Origin: Actinomycetes bacterium
Lineage (GTDB): Bacteria; Actinomycetota; Actinomycetes; Actinomycetales; Cellulomonadaceae
Assembly: GCA_023389455.1 (NCBI GenBank)
Contig: JAEWEJ010000213.1
Location: 1 to 8,042 of the forward strand
Reading direction: 5' to 3'
DNA length: 8,042 nucleotides
The translations under genes and the position numbers were made by a program. The notes beneath the pieces were generated by a model, which had not been told where the DNA came from, ran no database searches, and saw only the letters and a list, made by a program, of their open reading frames with translations. Below, one piece after another: positions 1 through 6,580 of the stretch; the first letter of the stretch is position 1; every line of letters begins with the position of its first letter.

Positions 1-16
1 CTACCCACACACCGCC

Positions 17-42
17 GGCCCGCGCGCCGCAGCGCGGGGGCC
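17..42 (+). terminator. possible intrinsic terminator of an upstream plus-strand gene
   Basis: GGCCCGCGC (17-25) can pair imperfectly with GCGCGGGGGCC (32-42) around a six-base loop. The 3' arm runs into TTCGTGCT. The CGGGGGCCTT ending resembles many high-GC actinobacterial terminators, but there is no real U-tract. The gene it would serve lies outside the window. The rest of 1-65 shows no other recognisable element. Confidence 0.35.
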
Positions 43-65
43 TTCGTGCTGCCCGGGACCTGTGG

Positions 66-71
66 CAGGGT
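66..71 (+). promoter_or_regulatory. candidate -10 element, GNAT gene
   Basis: CAGGGT keeps the two most important -10 bases, A at position 2 and T at position 6, and ends 7 nt before the ATG at 79. Transcription would then start at or one base from the start codon. It is the weakest -10 match in the window, and no -35 is recognisable. Confidence 0.35.
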
Positions 72-78
72 GGTCGCC

Positions 79-603
79 ATGACCGAGCACATCGACGAGG
101 TCACCATCCGCCCCGCGACCACCGACGACGCGGGCGCGATCGCCGGCGTGCACGTGCGGTCCTGGCAGGAGGCGTACGCCGGCATCGTCCCGGCGGAGCA
201 CCTGCGGTCGCTCGATCCCGAGAGCCGCGCCGACCGCTGGGCGCGCATGCTGGCCGACGGTCCCGTCGACCACGTGCGCACGCTGGTCGCCGAGTCCGAC
301 GGCCGTCTGCTCGGCTTCGCCACCTACGGCCCGAGCCGTGACGAGGACGCGCGGCGCGGGGAGCGCGAGATCTACTCCATCTACCTCGATCCCGGGACGT
401 GGGGCCACGGCGTGGCCCGTGACCTCATCCGCAGCGTGATCGCCGAGGTGGGCGACCGCACGCCGATGTCGCTGTGGGTGCTGGCCGACAACGCCCGCGC
501 GCGGCACTTCTACCGCCGGCACGGGTTCACGGCGGACGGTGTCGAGCGTCTGGAGACGATCGGCGGCGCGGACCTCCTCGAGGTGCGGTACCGCCGCGGC
601 TGA
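79..603 (+). CDS. GNAT family N-acetyltransferase
   Basis: A 174-residue protein with the single-domain GNAT fold, which transfers an acetyl group from acetyl-CoA to an amine; the substrate is unknown. The N-terminal part (VTIRPATTDDAGAIAGVHV, residues 8-26) is the usual beta1-alpha1 entry. IYSIYLDPGTWGHGVARDL (98-116) is beta4 plus motif A, with the pyrophosphate-binding GTWGHG loop at 106-111. LWVLADNARARHFYRRHGF (132-150) is the motif B region with the usual N-x-x-A-x-x-F-Y pattern. Size is normal for the family. I chose the ATG at 79 because the conserved fold begins soon after it. An in-frame GTG at 46 would add 11 unconvincing residues and start almost inside a hairpin. The gene converges on thiL with a 29-bp gap. 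Nothing links it to envelope synthesis. It could be a RimI-like protein acetylase or a small-molecule acetylase. The family is certain, the role is not. Confidence 0.9.
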   Translation: MTEHIDEVTIRPATTDDAGAIAGVHVRSWQEAYAGIVPAEHLRSLDPESRADRWARMLADGPVDHVRTLVAESDGRLLGFATYGPSRDEDARRGEREIYSIYLDPGTWGHGVARDLIRSVIAEVGDRTPMSLWVLADNARARHFYRRHGFTADGVERLETIGGADLLEVRYRRG

Positions 604-604
604 G

Positions 605-620
605 CGCGCCCGGCCGCGCG
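605..620. terminator. weak GC hairpin between GNAT and thiL ends
   Basis: CGCGC (605-609) and GCGCG (616-620) form a five-pair stem with a six-base loop, in the 29-bp gap between two convergent stop codons. No U-tract follows on either strand. A smaller palindrome, GGCCTCAGGCC (629-639), overlaps the thiL stop. Either could help bidirectional termination, but in DNA this GC-rich such short stems arise easily. Confidence 0.2.
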
Positions 621-632
621 ACGTGTGCGGCC

Positions 633-1610
633 TCAGGCCCCGAAGTGGTCCCATCCCGTGGTGCCGGTGCGCGGCGGCGCGCCCGCGACGAGCACCGGCT
701 CGGGACCCGCGGCCGTGACCCGACCGATCCGGCGGAACGGCGGCGGCAGCGGCGCCCCGGCGGGGAACGTCGCGAGCAGCCCGTGGTCCTCCCCACCCGT
801 CAGCAGCCAGTCGACCGGGTCCGCGCCGAGCGTGTGCGCGACGTCGACCAACCGGGCGGCGTCGTCCGCGAACGCCGTGCCGGGGTCGTCCAGCTCGACC
901 GTCACCCCGCTCGCCCGCGCCAGGCGCCCCGCGTCGCGCAGCAGGCCGTCGGACACGTCGAGCATCGCGGTCGCGCCCGCACGGGCCGCCGCAGGACCGG
1001 CCGCCAGGTCGGTCTGCGGCGTACGGTGCGCGGCGACCAGCCCGGGGTCGTCGTGCTCCCGGCCCGCGGTCAGCAGCGCCAGACCGGCTGCGGACCAGCC
1101 GCGTCGGCCGGCGTGCGCGACCACGTCCCCGGGGCGCGCACCGCCGCGCCGCACCGGCGCTCGCCCCTCGAGGTCCCCGTGGGCGGTGACGGACACCATC
1201 ACGACCGGCCCCGAGGACAGGTCGCCCCCCACGACGCCGACGTCCAGCGGACGGCACACGTCGCCGAGCCCGCGTGCGAAACCCTCGACCCACGCGACGG
1301 GGGTGTCGCGCGGGACGACGAGCCCGACCACGAGCGCGACGGGCTGCGCCCCCATCGCCGCGACGTCCGCGAGGTTCTGGACGGCGGCCCGCCGCCCCAC
1401 GTCCTCACCCGTGGACCAGGCCCGGCGGAAGTGCACGTCCTCCACCAGGACGTCGCACGTGACGACGTACCGCCCGTCCGCGGCCAGGACGACCGCGGCG
1501 TCGTCGCCCGGCGGGACGACCGTGCGCGACCCCACCGGCAGGTGGGGGAAGATCCGGTCCAGCAGGTCCTGCTCGGAGAGGTCCGAGACGACGGTGGGGT
1601 CGGCGTGCAC
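633..1610 (-). CDS. thiL: thiamine-monophosphate kinase
   Basis: A cytoplasmic enzyme that phosphorylates thiamine monophosphate with ATP to make thiamine diphosphate, the last step of cofactor synthesis. The 325 residues match the usual ThiL length. Visible motifs in order are: LSEQDLLDRIFPHLP (11-25), the typical N-terminus; PGDDAAV (34-40), the acidic metal/ATP loop; TCDVLVEDVHF (51-61); NLADVAAMGAQP (79-90); GGDLSSGP (128-135); AMLDVSDGLLRDAGRLA (215-231), the second acidic metal site; and LLTGGEDHGLLAT (269-281). This is the PurM/ThiL (AIRS-type) ATPase fold with all signature acids present. The GTG start is firmly bounded, because an in-frame TAG lies four codons upstream. The gene is divergent from the DUF3515 lipoprotein gene (79-bp gap) and convergent with the GNAT gene. 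No other thiamine gene is in the window; ThiL next to Ddl and DUF3515 is a familiar actinobacterial arrangement. Function is confidently assigned. Confidence 0.96.
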   Translation of the reverse strand: MHADPTVVSDLSEQDLLDRIFPHLPVGSRTVVPPGDDAAVVLAADGRYVVTCDVLVEDVHFRRAWSTGEDVGRRAAVQNLADVAAMGAQPVALVVGLVVPRDTPVAWVEGFARGLGDVCRPLDVGVVGGDLSSGPVVMVSVTAHGDLEGRAPVRRGGARPGDVVAHAGRRGWSAAGLALLTAGREHDDPGLVAAHRTPQTDLAAGPAAARAGATAMLDVSDGLLRDAGRLARASGVTVELDDPGTAFADDAARLVDVAHTLGADPVDWLLTGGEDHGLLATFPAGAPLPPPFRRIGRVTAAGPEPVLVAGAPPRTGTTGWDHFGA

Positions 1611-1616
1611 GGCTCC

Positions 1617-1622
1617 ACGCTA
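1617..1622 (-). promoter_or_regulatory. candidate -10 element, thiL
   Basis: Read on the minus strand this is TAGCGT, a TANNNT match, ending exactly 6 nt before the GTG start at 1610. Its TAG is also the in-frame stop that bounds the reading frame. The only SD-like bases, GGAG, lie 2 nt from the start, too close for normal use, so a leaderless mRNA is likely. No clear -35 is seen. Confidence 0.55.
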
Positions 1623-1677
1623 GACGCTGACCGCGGACGCCTGCGCACCCCGCGTCGGGCCCCTCGCCCGGGCCGGG

Positions 1678-1683
1678 TACCGT
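1678..1683 (+). promoter_or_regulatory. candidate -10 element, DUF3515 gene
   Basis: TACCGT fits TANNNT and ends exactly 6 nt before the GTG at 1690. The six bases between are GGCGGC, with no useful SD spacing. It is divergent from the thiL promoter, with about 55 bp between the two -10 elements. A leaderless start is the simplest reading. Confidence 0.55.
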
Positions 1684-1689
1684 GGCGGC

Positions 1690-2163
1690 GTGCACCACCG
1701 TCCTGCCGTCGTGACCGCTGCCGTGGCGGGTACCGCCCTCCTCCTGGCGGCCTGCGCGCCCGTCGTGCCCGTGACCGTCGCGCCGTACGCGACCGACCCG
1801 GTGTGCGCCTCGGTCGTGCTGGCGCTGCCGGACTCCCTCGGGGACGGCCTCGACCGCCTCGACACCGACGCCCAGGCCACGACCGCCTGGGGCGAGCCGC
1901 GCGCCGCCCTCGTGCTGCGGTGCGGCGTCGAGCCGCCGGGGCCGACCACCGACCAGTGCCGCTCCGTCACCACGCCCCAGGGCCCGACGATCGACTGGGT
2001 CGTCGTCGAGGACGACGGCGACTGGACGTTCACCACCTACGGCCGCGTCCCGGCGGTCGAGGTCGTGGTGCCCGAGGCCGTGGCGACGACCCGCTCGACG
2101 TCGTTCGTCGACCTGCTCGGGCCGGCGGTGGCGCTCACCGAGCAGCAGCGCAGCTGCCTGTGA
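1690..2163 (+). CDS. DUF3515-type lipoprotein
   Basis: A 157-residue predicted lipoprotein of unknown function. Residues 1-22 form a lipoprotein signal: a short basic start (MHHRP), a hydrophobic stretch (AVVTAAVAGTALLLAA) and a lipobox L19-A20-A21-C22. Lipidation at C22 would anchor it to the outer face of the membrane. The mature part has four more cysteines (C39, C78, C90, C156), enough for two disulfides. AWGEPRAALVLRCGV (66-80) and a following V-x-P-P-G-P-T stretch look like the core of DUF3515, a family I know mainly from Actinobacteria beside ddl and thiL. It ends in E-Q-Q-R-S-C-L, and that end is tandemly duplicated in DNA (2148-2187). The gene is divergent from thiL and convergent with ddl, with a 30-bp gap. 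Context suggests an envelope role, but that is inference only. The lipoprotein call is strong; the family call is from memory of its pattern. Confidence 0.88.
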   Translation: MHHRPAVVTAAVAGTALLLAACAPVVPVTVAPYATDPVCASVVLALPDSLGDGLDRLDTDAQATTAWGEPRAALVLRCGVEPPGPTTDQCRSVTTPQGPTIDWVVVEDDGDWTFTTYGRVPAVEVVVPEAVATTRSTSFVDLLGPAVALTEQQRSCL

Positions 2164-2187
2164 CGGCGCGCAGCTGCCTGTGACGGC
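2148..2187 (+). repeat. 20-bp perfect tandem duplication spanning a stop codon
   Basis: The unit GCGCAGCTGCCTGTGACGGC occurs twice in immediate succession, at 2148-2167 and 2168-2187. The first copy holds the last codons of the DUF3515 gene (R-S-C-L) and its TGA stop. The second copy fills most of the 30-bp gap before the ddl stop codon. The unit is not a multiple of three, so the second TGA is in another frame. Each copy contains the palindrome GCAGCTGC. Replication slippage is the likely origin. Confidence 0.95.
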
Positions 2188-2193
2188 GGCGCC

Positions 2194-3366
2194 TCAGCGC
2201 AGACCGGTGGGGCGCTCGAGCGCCAGGCCCACGAGCTCGTCGACGAGGTCCGCGTAGCCGAGCCCCGAGACCTCCCACATGCGGGGGTACATCGAGTACG
2301 GCGTGAAGCCGGGCATGGTGTTGATCTCGTTGACGACGACCTCGCCATCGGGCGTGACGAAGACGTCGACCCGGGCCAGACCCTCGCAGCCGACGGCCTC
2401 GAAGGCCCGCACCGCCGCGTCCTGCACCCGCTCGACCACCTCGGGGGCGAGGTCGGCGGGGCACGACAGCGTGACACCGGCCTCGTCGAGGTACTTCGCC
2501 TCGAAGTCGTAGAAGGTGTGGCGTGCGTCGGTGACGACGATCTCGCCGGGGGCCGACGCCCGTGCGGACGCACCGGCGCGGCCGCCCAGGACGCCGCACT
2601 CGATCTCCCGGCCCACGATCGCGGCCTCGACGATGACCTTCGGGTCGTGCTCACGCGCGGCGGCGACGGCTGCCGGAAGGTCCGCCGCGTCGTCGACGCG
2701 CGAGATCCCCAGGCTGGAGCCCGCACGGGCGGGCTTCACGAACAGCGGGAGCCCCAGGTCGGCCACCCAGCCCGCGAGCGTCTCCTCGTCGGCGGGACGC
2801 CCGCCGGGCAGCACCCGGAACGGCCCGACGGCCAGGCCGGAGCCCGCGAGGACGAGCTTCATCATGTGCTTGTCCATGCCGACCGCGGACGCCAGGACGC
2901 CGGAGCCCACGTAGCGGACGTCGGCGAGCTCGAGCATCCCCTGCAGCGTGCCGTCCTCACCGAACGGACCGTGCAGCAGCGGGAAGACGACGTCCACCGC
3001 ACCGAGCGAGGCGTCGACGCGGCCGTCGCGGACGACCTGCACCTCGCGCTCGACGGTGCCCTGGGGCAGCAGGACACGGGTCGCGGTGTCCTCGACCTCG
3101 GGGAGGCGACCGTCGCGGATCGCCCACCGGTCCGGGTCGTCCTCCGCCAGCACCCACTGACCCGCGCGCGTGATCCCCACGGCCAGCACGTCGTAGCGCT
3201 CCCGGTCGATCGCGCGCAGCACGCCCCCGGCCGTCGCGCAGCTGATCGCGTGCTCGCCCGACCGGCCGCCGAAGAGGACCATCACCCGCGGGCGGCGGCC
3301 GTTCGCGGGGCCTGCGCCGCCGGTGCGGGTGCCGTCGTCGGTCGGGGGCATCTCGGTGGCGTCCAT
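2194..3366 (-). CDS. ddl: D-alanine--D-alanine ligase
   Basis: A cytoplasmic ATP-grasp enzyme that joins two D-alanines for the end of the peptidoglycan stem peptide; 390 residues. Signatures in order are: VMVLFGGRSGEHAIS (28-42), the first D-Ala site; HGPFGEDGTLQG (132-143); YVGSGVLASAVGMDKHMMK (152-170); LPLFVKPARAGSSLG (206-220), the ATP-binding lysine and glycine-rich loop; FYDFEAKYL (285-293), the omega loop; and ARVDVFVTPDGEVVVNEINT (331-350), the metal-binding Glu/Asn. The omega loop has A-K-Y (K291-Y292), as in D-Ala-D-Ala ligases, not the Phe variant of D-Ala-D-Lac enzymes. This predicts ordinary vancomycin-sensitive precursors. The ATG at 3366 is supported by a close -10; an ATG five codons in (3351) is possible, since residues 1-25 are low-complexity. 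It is divergent from the PLP-enzyme gene and convergent with the DUF3515 gene. Assignment is firm. Confidence 0.97.
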   Translation of the reverse strand: MDATEMPPTDDGTRTGGAGPANGRRPRVMVLFGGRSGEHAISCATAGGVLRAIDRERYDVLAVGITRAGQWVLAEDDPDRWAIRDGRLPEVEDTATRVLLPQGTVEREVQVVRDGRVDASLGAVDVVFPLLHGPFGEDGTLQGMLELADVRYVGSGVLASAVGMDKHMMKLVLAGSGLAVGPFRVLPGGRPADEETLAGWVADLGLPLFVKPARAGSSLGISRVDDAADLPAAVAAAREHDPKVIVEAAIVGREIECGVLGGRAGASARASAPGEIVVTDARHTFYDFEAKYLDEAGVTLSCPADLAPEVVERVQDAAVRAFEAVGCEGLARVDVFVTPDGEVVVNEINTMPGFTPYSMYPRMWEVSGLGYADLVDELVGLALERPTGLR

Positions 3367-3375
3367 CGCGCACCG

Positions 3376-3381
3376 ACCCTA
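3376..3381 (-). promoter_or_regulatory. candidate -10 element, ddl
   Basis: Read on the minus strand this is TAGGGT, ending 9 nt before the ATG at 3366. With a usual 6-nt discriminator the 5' leader would be about 3 nt, too short for a ribosome binding site. An overlapping GAGGGT lies just upstream (3381-3386). No -35 is recognisable in the 74-bp divergent region shared with the PLP-enzyme gene. Confidence 0.5.
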
Positions 3382-3428
3382 CCCTCCCGCGCTGCGGTCG
3401 TGGACGCTCGCGCCGGCCCGCCGGGGCG

Positions 3429-3434
3429 TAGCCT
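3429..3434 (+). promoter_or_regulatory. candidate -10 element, PLP-enzyme gene
   Basis: TAGCCT fits TANNNT and ends exactly 6 nt before the GTG at 3441. The intervening GCCCGC cannot act as an SD. TGGACG at 3401-3406 is the nearest -35-like hexamer, but a spacer of 22 nt makes it doubtful. Confidence 0.5.
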
Positions 3435-3440
3435 GCCCGC

Positions 3441-4688
<1,248 letters not shown>

Positions 4689-4780
4689 CACGACGGCGTG
4701 CGGCGCGCCGCCCCCACCGGGCGGGACCCGTCGAGGACGTGCGGGTCAGACGCCCTCGGCCCGGTGCGGTCCCGGGCGGG
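4689..4780. other. 92-bp convergent gap between PLP-enzyme and gpsA stops
   Basis: The gap holds the palindrome GCGGCGCGCCGC (4700-4711), a possible six-pair stem GACCCG (4725-4730) with CGGGTC (4742-4747), and the downstream copy of the gpsA-end repeat. No U-tract follows any of these, so I cannot name a definite terminator. No small gene is convincing. Confidence 0.3.
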
Positions 4781-4804
4781 TCAGACGCCCTCGGCCTTGT
4801 GCGG
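4741..4804 (-). repeat. 29-bp direct repeat with 35-bp period copying the gpsA 3' end
   Basis: Positions 4741-4769 and 4776-4804 match at 27 of 29 bases; the two mismatches are adjacent, CG at 4762-4763 against TT at 4797-4798. The gene-side copy (4776-4804) encodes the last residues of GpsA, P-H-K-A-E-G-V, with the TGA. The downstream copy would encode P-H-R-A-E-G-V plus TGA, but in a shifted frame because 35 is not a multiple of three. It is a slightly diverged tandem duplication of a gene end. Confidence 0.93.
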
Positions 4805-5800
4805 CCGTGCCAGCAGCAGGCCCGCCAGCCGGTCGACCGGCAGGTCCTCGTGCAGCACCTGCACCACGGCCGACGTGATGGGCATCTCGACCCCCAGCGA
4901 GGTCGCCAGCTCGAGCACCGAGCGGCAGGACTTCACACCCTCGGCGGTCCCGCCCGTGGCGACCACGGCCTCGTCGAGGCTCATGCCCCGACCGATGTGG
5001 ACGCCCAGCGTGTGGTTGCGCGAGTCGGGCGACGCGCACGTCGCCATGAGGTCGCCCATGCCCGCCAGCCCGGGGAACGTCTCCGCGTCCGCACCCAGCG
5101 CCAGCCCGAGGCGCGTGATCTCCACCAGCCCGCGCGTGATGACCGTGGCCATGGTGTTGAAGCCCATGCCCCGGCCCTGCGAGATCCCCACCGCGAGCGC
5201 GATGACGTTCTTCACGGCGCCGCAGAGCTCGACCCCGACGACGTCCGGGTTCGTGTACGGGCGGAAGTACGACGAGGCGCAGGCGCGCGCGACGAGCGCG
5301 GCCGTGTCGCCACTGGTCGACGCGACGACGGTCGCGGTGGGCTGCCGCTGCGCGATCTCCTTGGCGAGGTTGGGGCCCGACAGCACGGCGACCCGGCCGG
5401 CGTCGATGCCCAGGGCCTCGGCGACCACCTGGCTCATCCGCTGGTCGGTGTCGAGCTCGACGCCCTTCATGAGCGACACGACGACGGCGTGCGGCGGCAC
5501 GACGGCCGCCAGCGGCTCCAGCACGGCACGCGCGCGCTGCGAGGGCACCGCGACGGCCACGACGTCCGCCGAGGCGACCGCGGCCGCGGCGTCGCGCGTG
5601 GCGGTCACCGCCGCGGGCAGCTCGACGCCCGGCAGGTACCGGGAGTTGCGGTGCTCGCGCGCGATCTCGTCCACCGTCGCGGCGTCGCGGCCCCAGACGG
5701 TGACCTCGCAGCCCGCGTCCGCCATGACGGCAGCGAACGTCGTCCCCCAGCTGCCGGACCCGAGGACGGCGGCCCGCAGCGGCACGGCCTCCTGCGTCAC
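4781..5800 (-). CDS. gpsA: glycerol-3-phosphate dehydrogenase [NAD(P)+]
   Basis: A cytoplasmic enzyme that reduces dihydroxyacetone phosphate to sn-glycerol-3-phosphate, the backbone for phospholipid synthesis. The 339 residues match the family. The Rossmann nucleotide loop GSGSWG (14-19) follows the first strand AAVLG. Further motifs are AVPSQ (84-88), SLMKGVE (109-115), LSGPNLAKEIA (140-150), the catalytic lysine K197 in ELCGAVKNVIALAVG, the C-terminal substrate region GLAGMGDLMATCASPDSRN (244-262), and EG at 287-288. The reading frame stays open far upstream through plsC, but homology begins at GTG 5800, where GTG overlaps the plsC stop as GTGA and an AAGGGGGG site sits 6 nt away. Translation is therefore probably coupled to plsC, and the next enzyme in the lipid pathway is made from the same mRNA. 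The 3' end is duplicated downstream. Assignment is firm. Confidence 0.97.
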   Translation of the reverse strand: MTQEAVPLRAAVLGSGSWGTTFAAVMADAGCEVTVWGRDAATVDEIAREHRNSRYLPGVELPAAVTATRDAAAAVASADVVAVAVPSQRARAVLEPLAAVVPPHAVVVSLMKGVELDTDQRMSQVVAEALGIDAGRVAVLSGPNLAKEIAQRQPTATVVASTSGDTAALVARACASSYFRPYTNPDVVGVELCGAVKNVIALAVGISQGRGMGFNTMATVITRGLVEITRLGLALGADAETFPGLAGMGDLMATCASPDSRNHTLGVHIGRGMSLDEAVVATGGTAEGVKSCRSVLELATSLGVEMPITSAVVQVLHEDLPVDRLAGLLLARPHKAEGV

Positions 5801-6531
5801 GGCGTACCCCCCTTGTCGGCCGCGCGGGCGCGGCGCATGTCGTAGCGCACGGCGGGCGCCTGCTCCCCGCGGATCTGCTCGAGCATGACCGTCACGGCGG
5901 TCATGATGCGTTCGGTGGCCTCCCGCAGCGTCGCGGTGTCCTGCGGCCGGTCGTAGAGGTCGGAGAGGTCCACCGGCGGCCCCGCGACGACGGTGACCTT
6001 CTTGCGCGGGAACGGCTTGAGGACGCGTCCGTACCGCGCGAGGAGGTCCTGCATGCCCCACTGGGCGACCGGGATCACGGGCGCCCGCGTGGTCAGCGCG
6101 AGGCGGGCGACCCCCGTGCGCCCGACCATGGGCCACAGGTCCGGGTCCCGCGTCAGCGTGCCCTCGGGGAAGACCGCGACGCACTCGCCGTCCTGGACCG
6201 CGGCCACCGCGGACCGCAGCGAGTCGCCCGCGGCCGCCGTGTCACGGTGGACGGGGATCTGCCCCGTCGCCCGCAGCACCGGGCCGAGCACGGGCACCGA
6301 GAACAACGAGGCCTTCGCCAGGACGCGCGGCACGTGCCCGCTGTCCCAGATGAAGTGCGCGAAGGTCAGCGGGTCGACCTCGGTCAGGTGGTTGGCGGCG
6401 ACGATGAACCCGCCCTCGGCCGGCAGGTGCTGGGCACCGTGCCAGTCGGGGCGGGTCGTCGCGAACAGGAACGTGCGCACGATGCGTGCGACGTTGCGGT
6501 AGGCACGGTTGGAGCGCGACGGCGACGGCAC
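5797..6531 (-). CDS. plsC: 1-acyl-sn-glycerol-3-phosphate acyltransferase
   Basis: A 244-residue membrane-associated acyltransferase that adds the second acyl chain to lysophosphatidic acid, giving phosphatidic acid. The PlsC/LPLAT motifs are all present: NHLTEVD (47-53), the catalytic H-x4-D with H48 and D53; GQIPVHRD (90-97), glycerol-phosphate binding; VFPEGTLTRD (120-129), with the E-G-T motif; and VIPVAQWG (152-159), motif IV. Residues 10-25 (AYRNVARIVRTFLFAT) are amphipathic or hydrophobic and probably seat it on the membrane; no long transmembrane helix is seen. The C-terminal 25 residues are basic and probably disordered. The start is GTG at 6531, with a TACCAT element just upstream. 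The 3' end overlaps gpsA by 4 bp. The murA stop is 49 bp upstream. Acyl donor and exact lyso-lipid preference cannot be read from sequence, and a paralogous acyltransferase role is possible. Confidence 0.93.
   Translation of the reverse strand: MPSPSRSNRAYRNVARIVRTFLFATTRPDWHGAQHLPAEGGFIVAANHLTEVDPLTFAHFIWDSGHVPRVLAKASLFSVPVLGPVLRATGQIPVHRDTAAAGDSLRSAVAAVQDGECVAVFPEGTLTRDPDLWPMVGRTGVARLALTTRAPVIPVAQWGMQDLLARYGRVLKPFPRKKVTVVAGPPVDLSDLYDRPQDTATLREATERIMTAVTVMLEQIRGEQAPAVRYDMRRARAADKGGTP
5807..5814 (-). promoter_or_regulatory. ribosome binding site of gpsA
   Basis: On the minus strand this reads AAGGGGGG, followed by a 6-nt spacer (TACGCC) and the GTG at 5800. It lies inside the last codons of plsC. 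It is the only well-placed purine-rich SD in front of any gene in this window, and it fixes the gpsA start. Confidence 0.75.
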
Positions 6532-6539
6532 GGGACCCG

Positions 6540-6545
6540 ATGGTA
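6540..6545 (-). promoter_or_regulatory. candidate -10 element, plsC-gpsA
   Basis: On the minus strand this is TACCAT, a very good TANNNT match, ending 8 nt before the GTG at 6531. It lies in the 49-bp gap after the murA stop. It would give plsC-gpsA their own transcript with a leader of about 2 nt. The GGG between the element and GTG is 4-6 nt from the start and could be a weak SD if read-through from murA also occurs. Confidence 0.5.
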
Positions 6546-6580
6546 GCCGTGGGCCGCGACGATCCGGACCGCCGTCCGTC

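Noticed and set aside
46..78. GNAT start at GTG 46
   Set aside because: It has no SD or -10 in front, sits just after a terminator-like hairpin, and adds residues outside the GNAT fold.
1..1293. Minus-strand open frame of 430 codons at the left edge
   Set aside because: It is antisense to the GNAT gene and out of frame with thiL. Its Arg-rich composition is a shadow-frame signature and no domain is visible.
474..2183. Plus-strand open frame of 569 codons over thiL and DUF3515
   Set aside because: It overlaps three recognised genes in other frames and has low-complexity Arg/Pro/Ala composition. Its stop is merely the second TGA of the 20-bp duplication.
2194..3366. Ddl as a VanA/VanB-type resistance ligase
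   Set aside because: The omega loop keeps Lys-Tyr, and there are no vanH, vanX or vanRS neighbours.
4781..6184. A longer GpsA with an N-terminal extension of about 128 residues
   Set aside because: The frame is open through plsC by chance. GpsA similarity starts at MTQEAVPLRAAVLG, and the SD with the GTGA overlap fixes the start at 5800.
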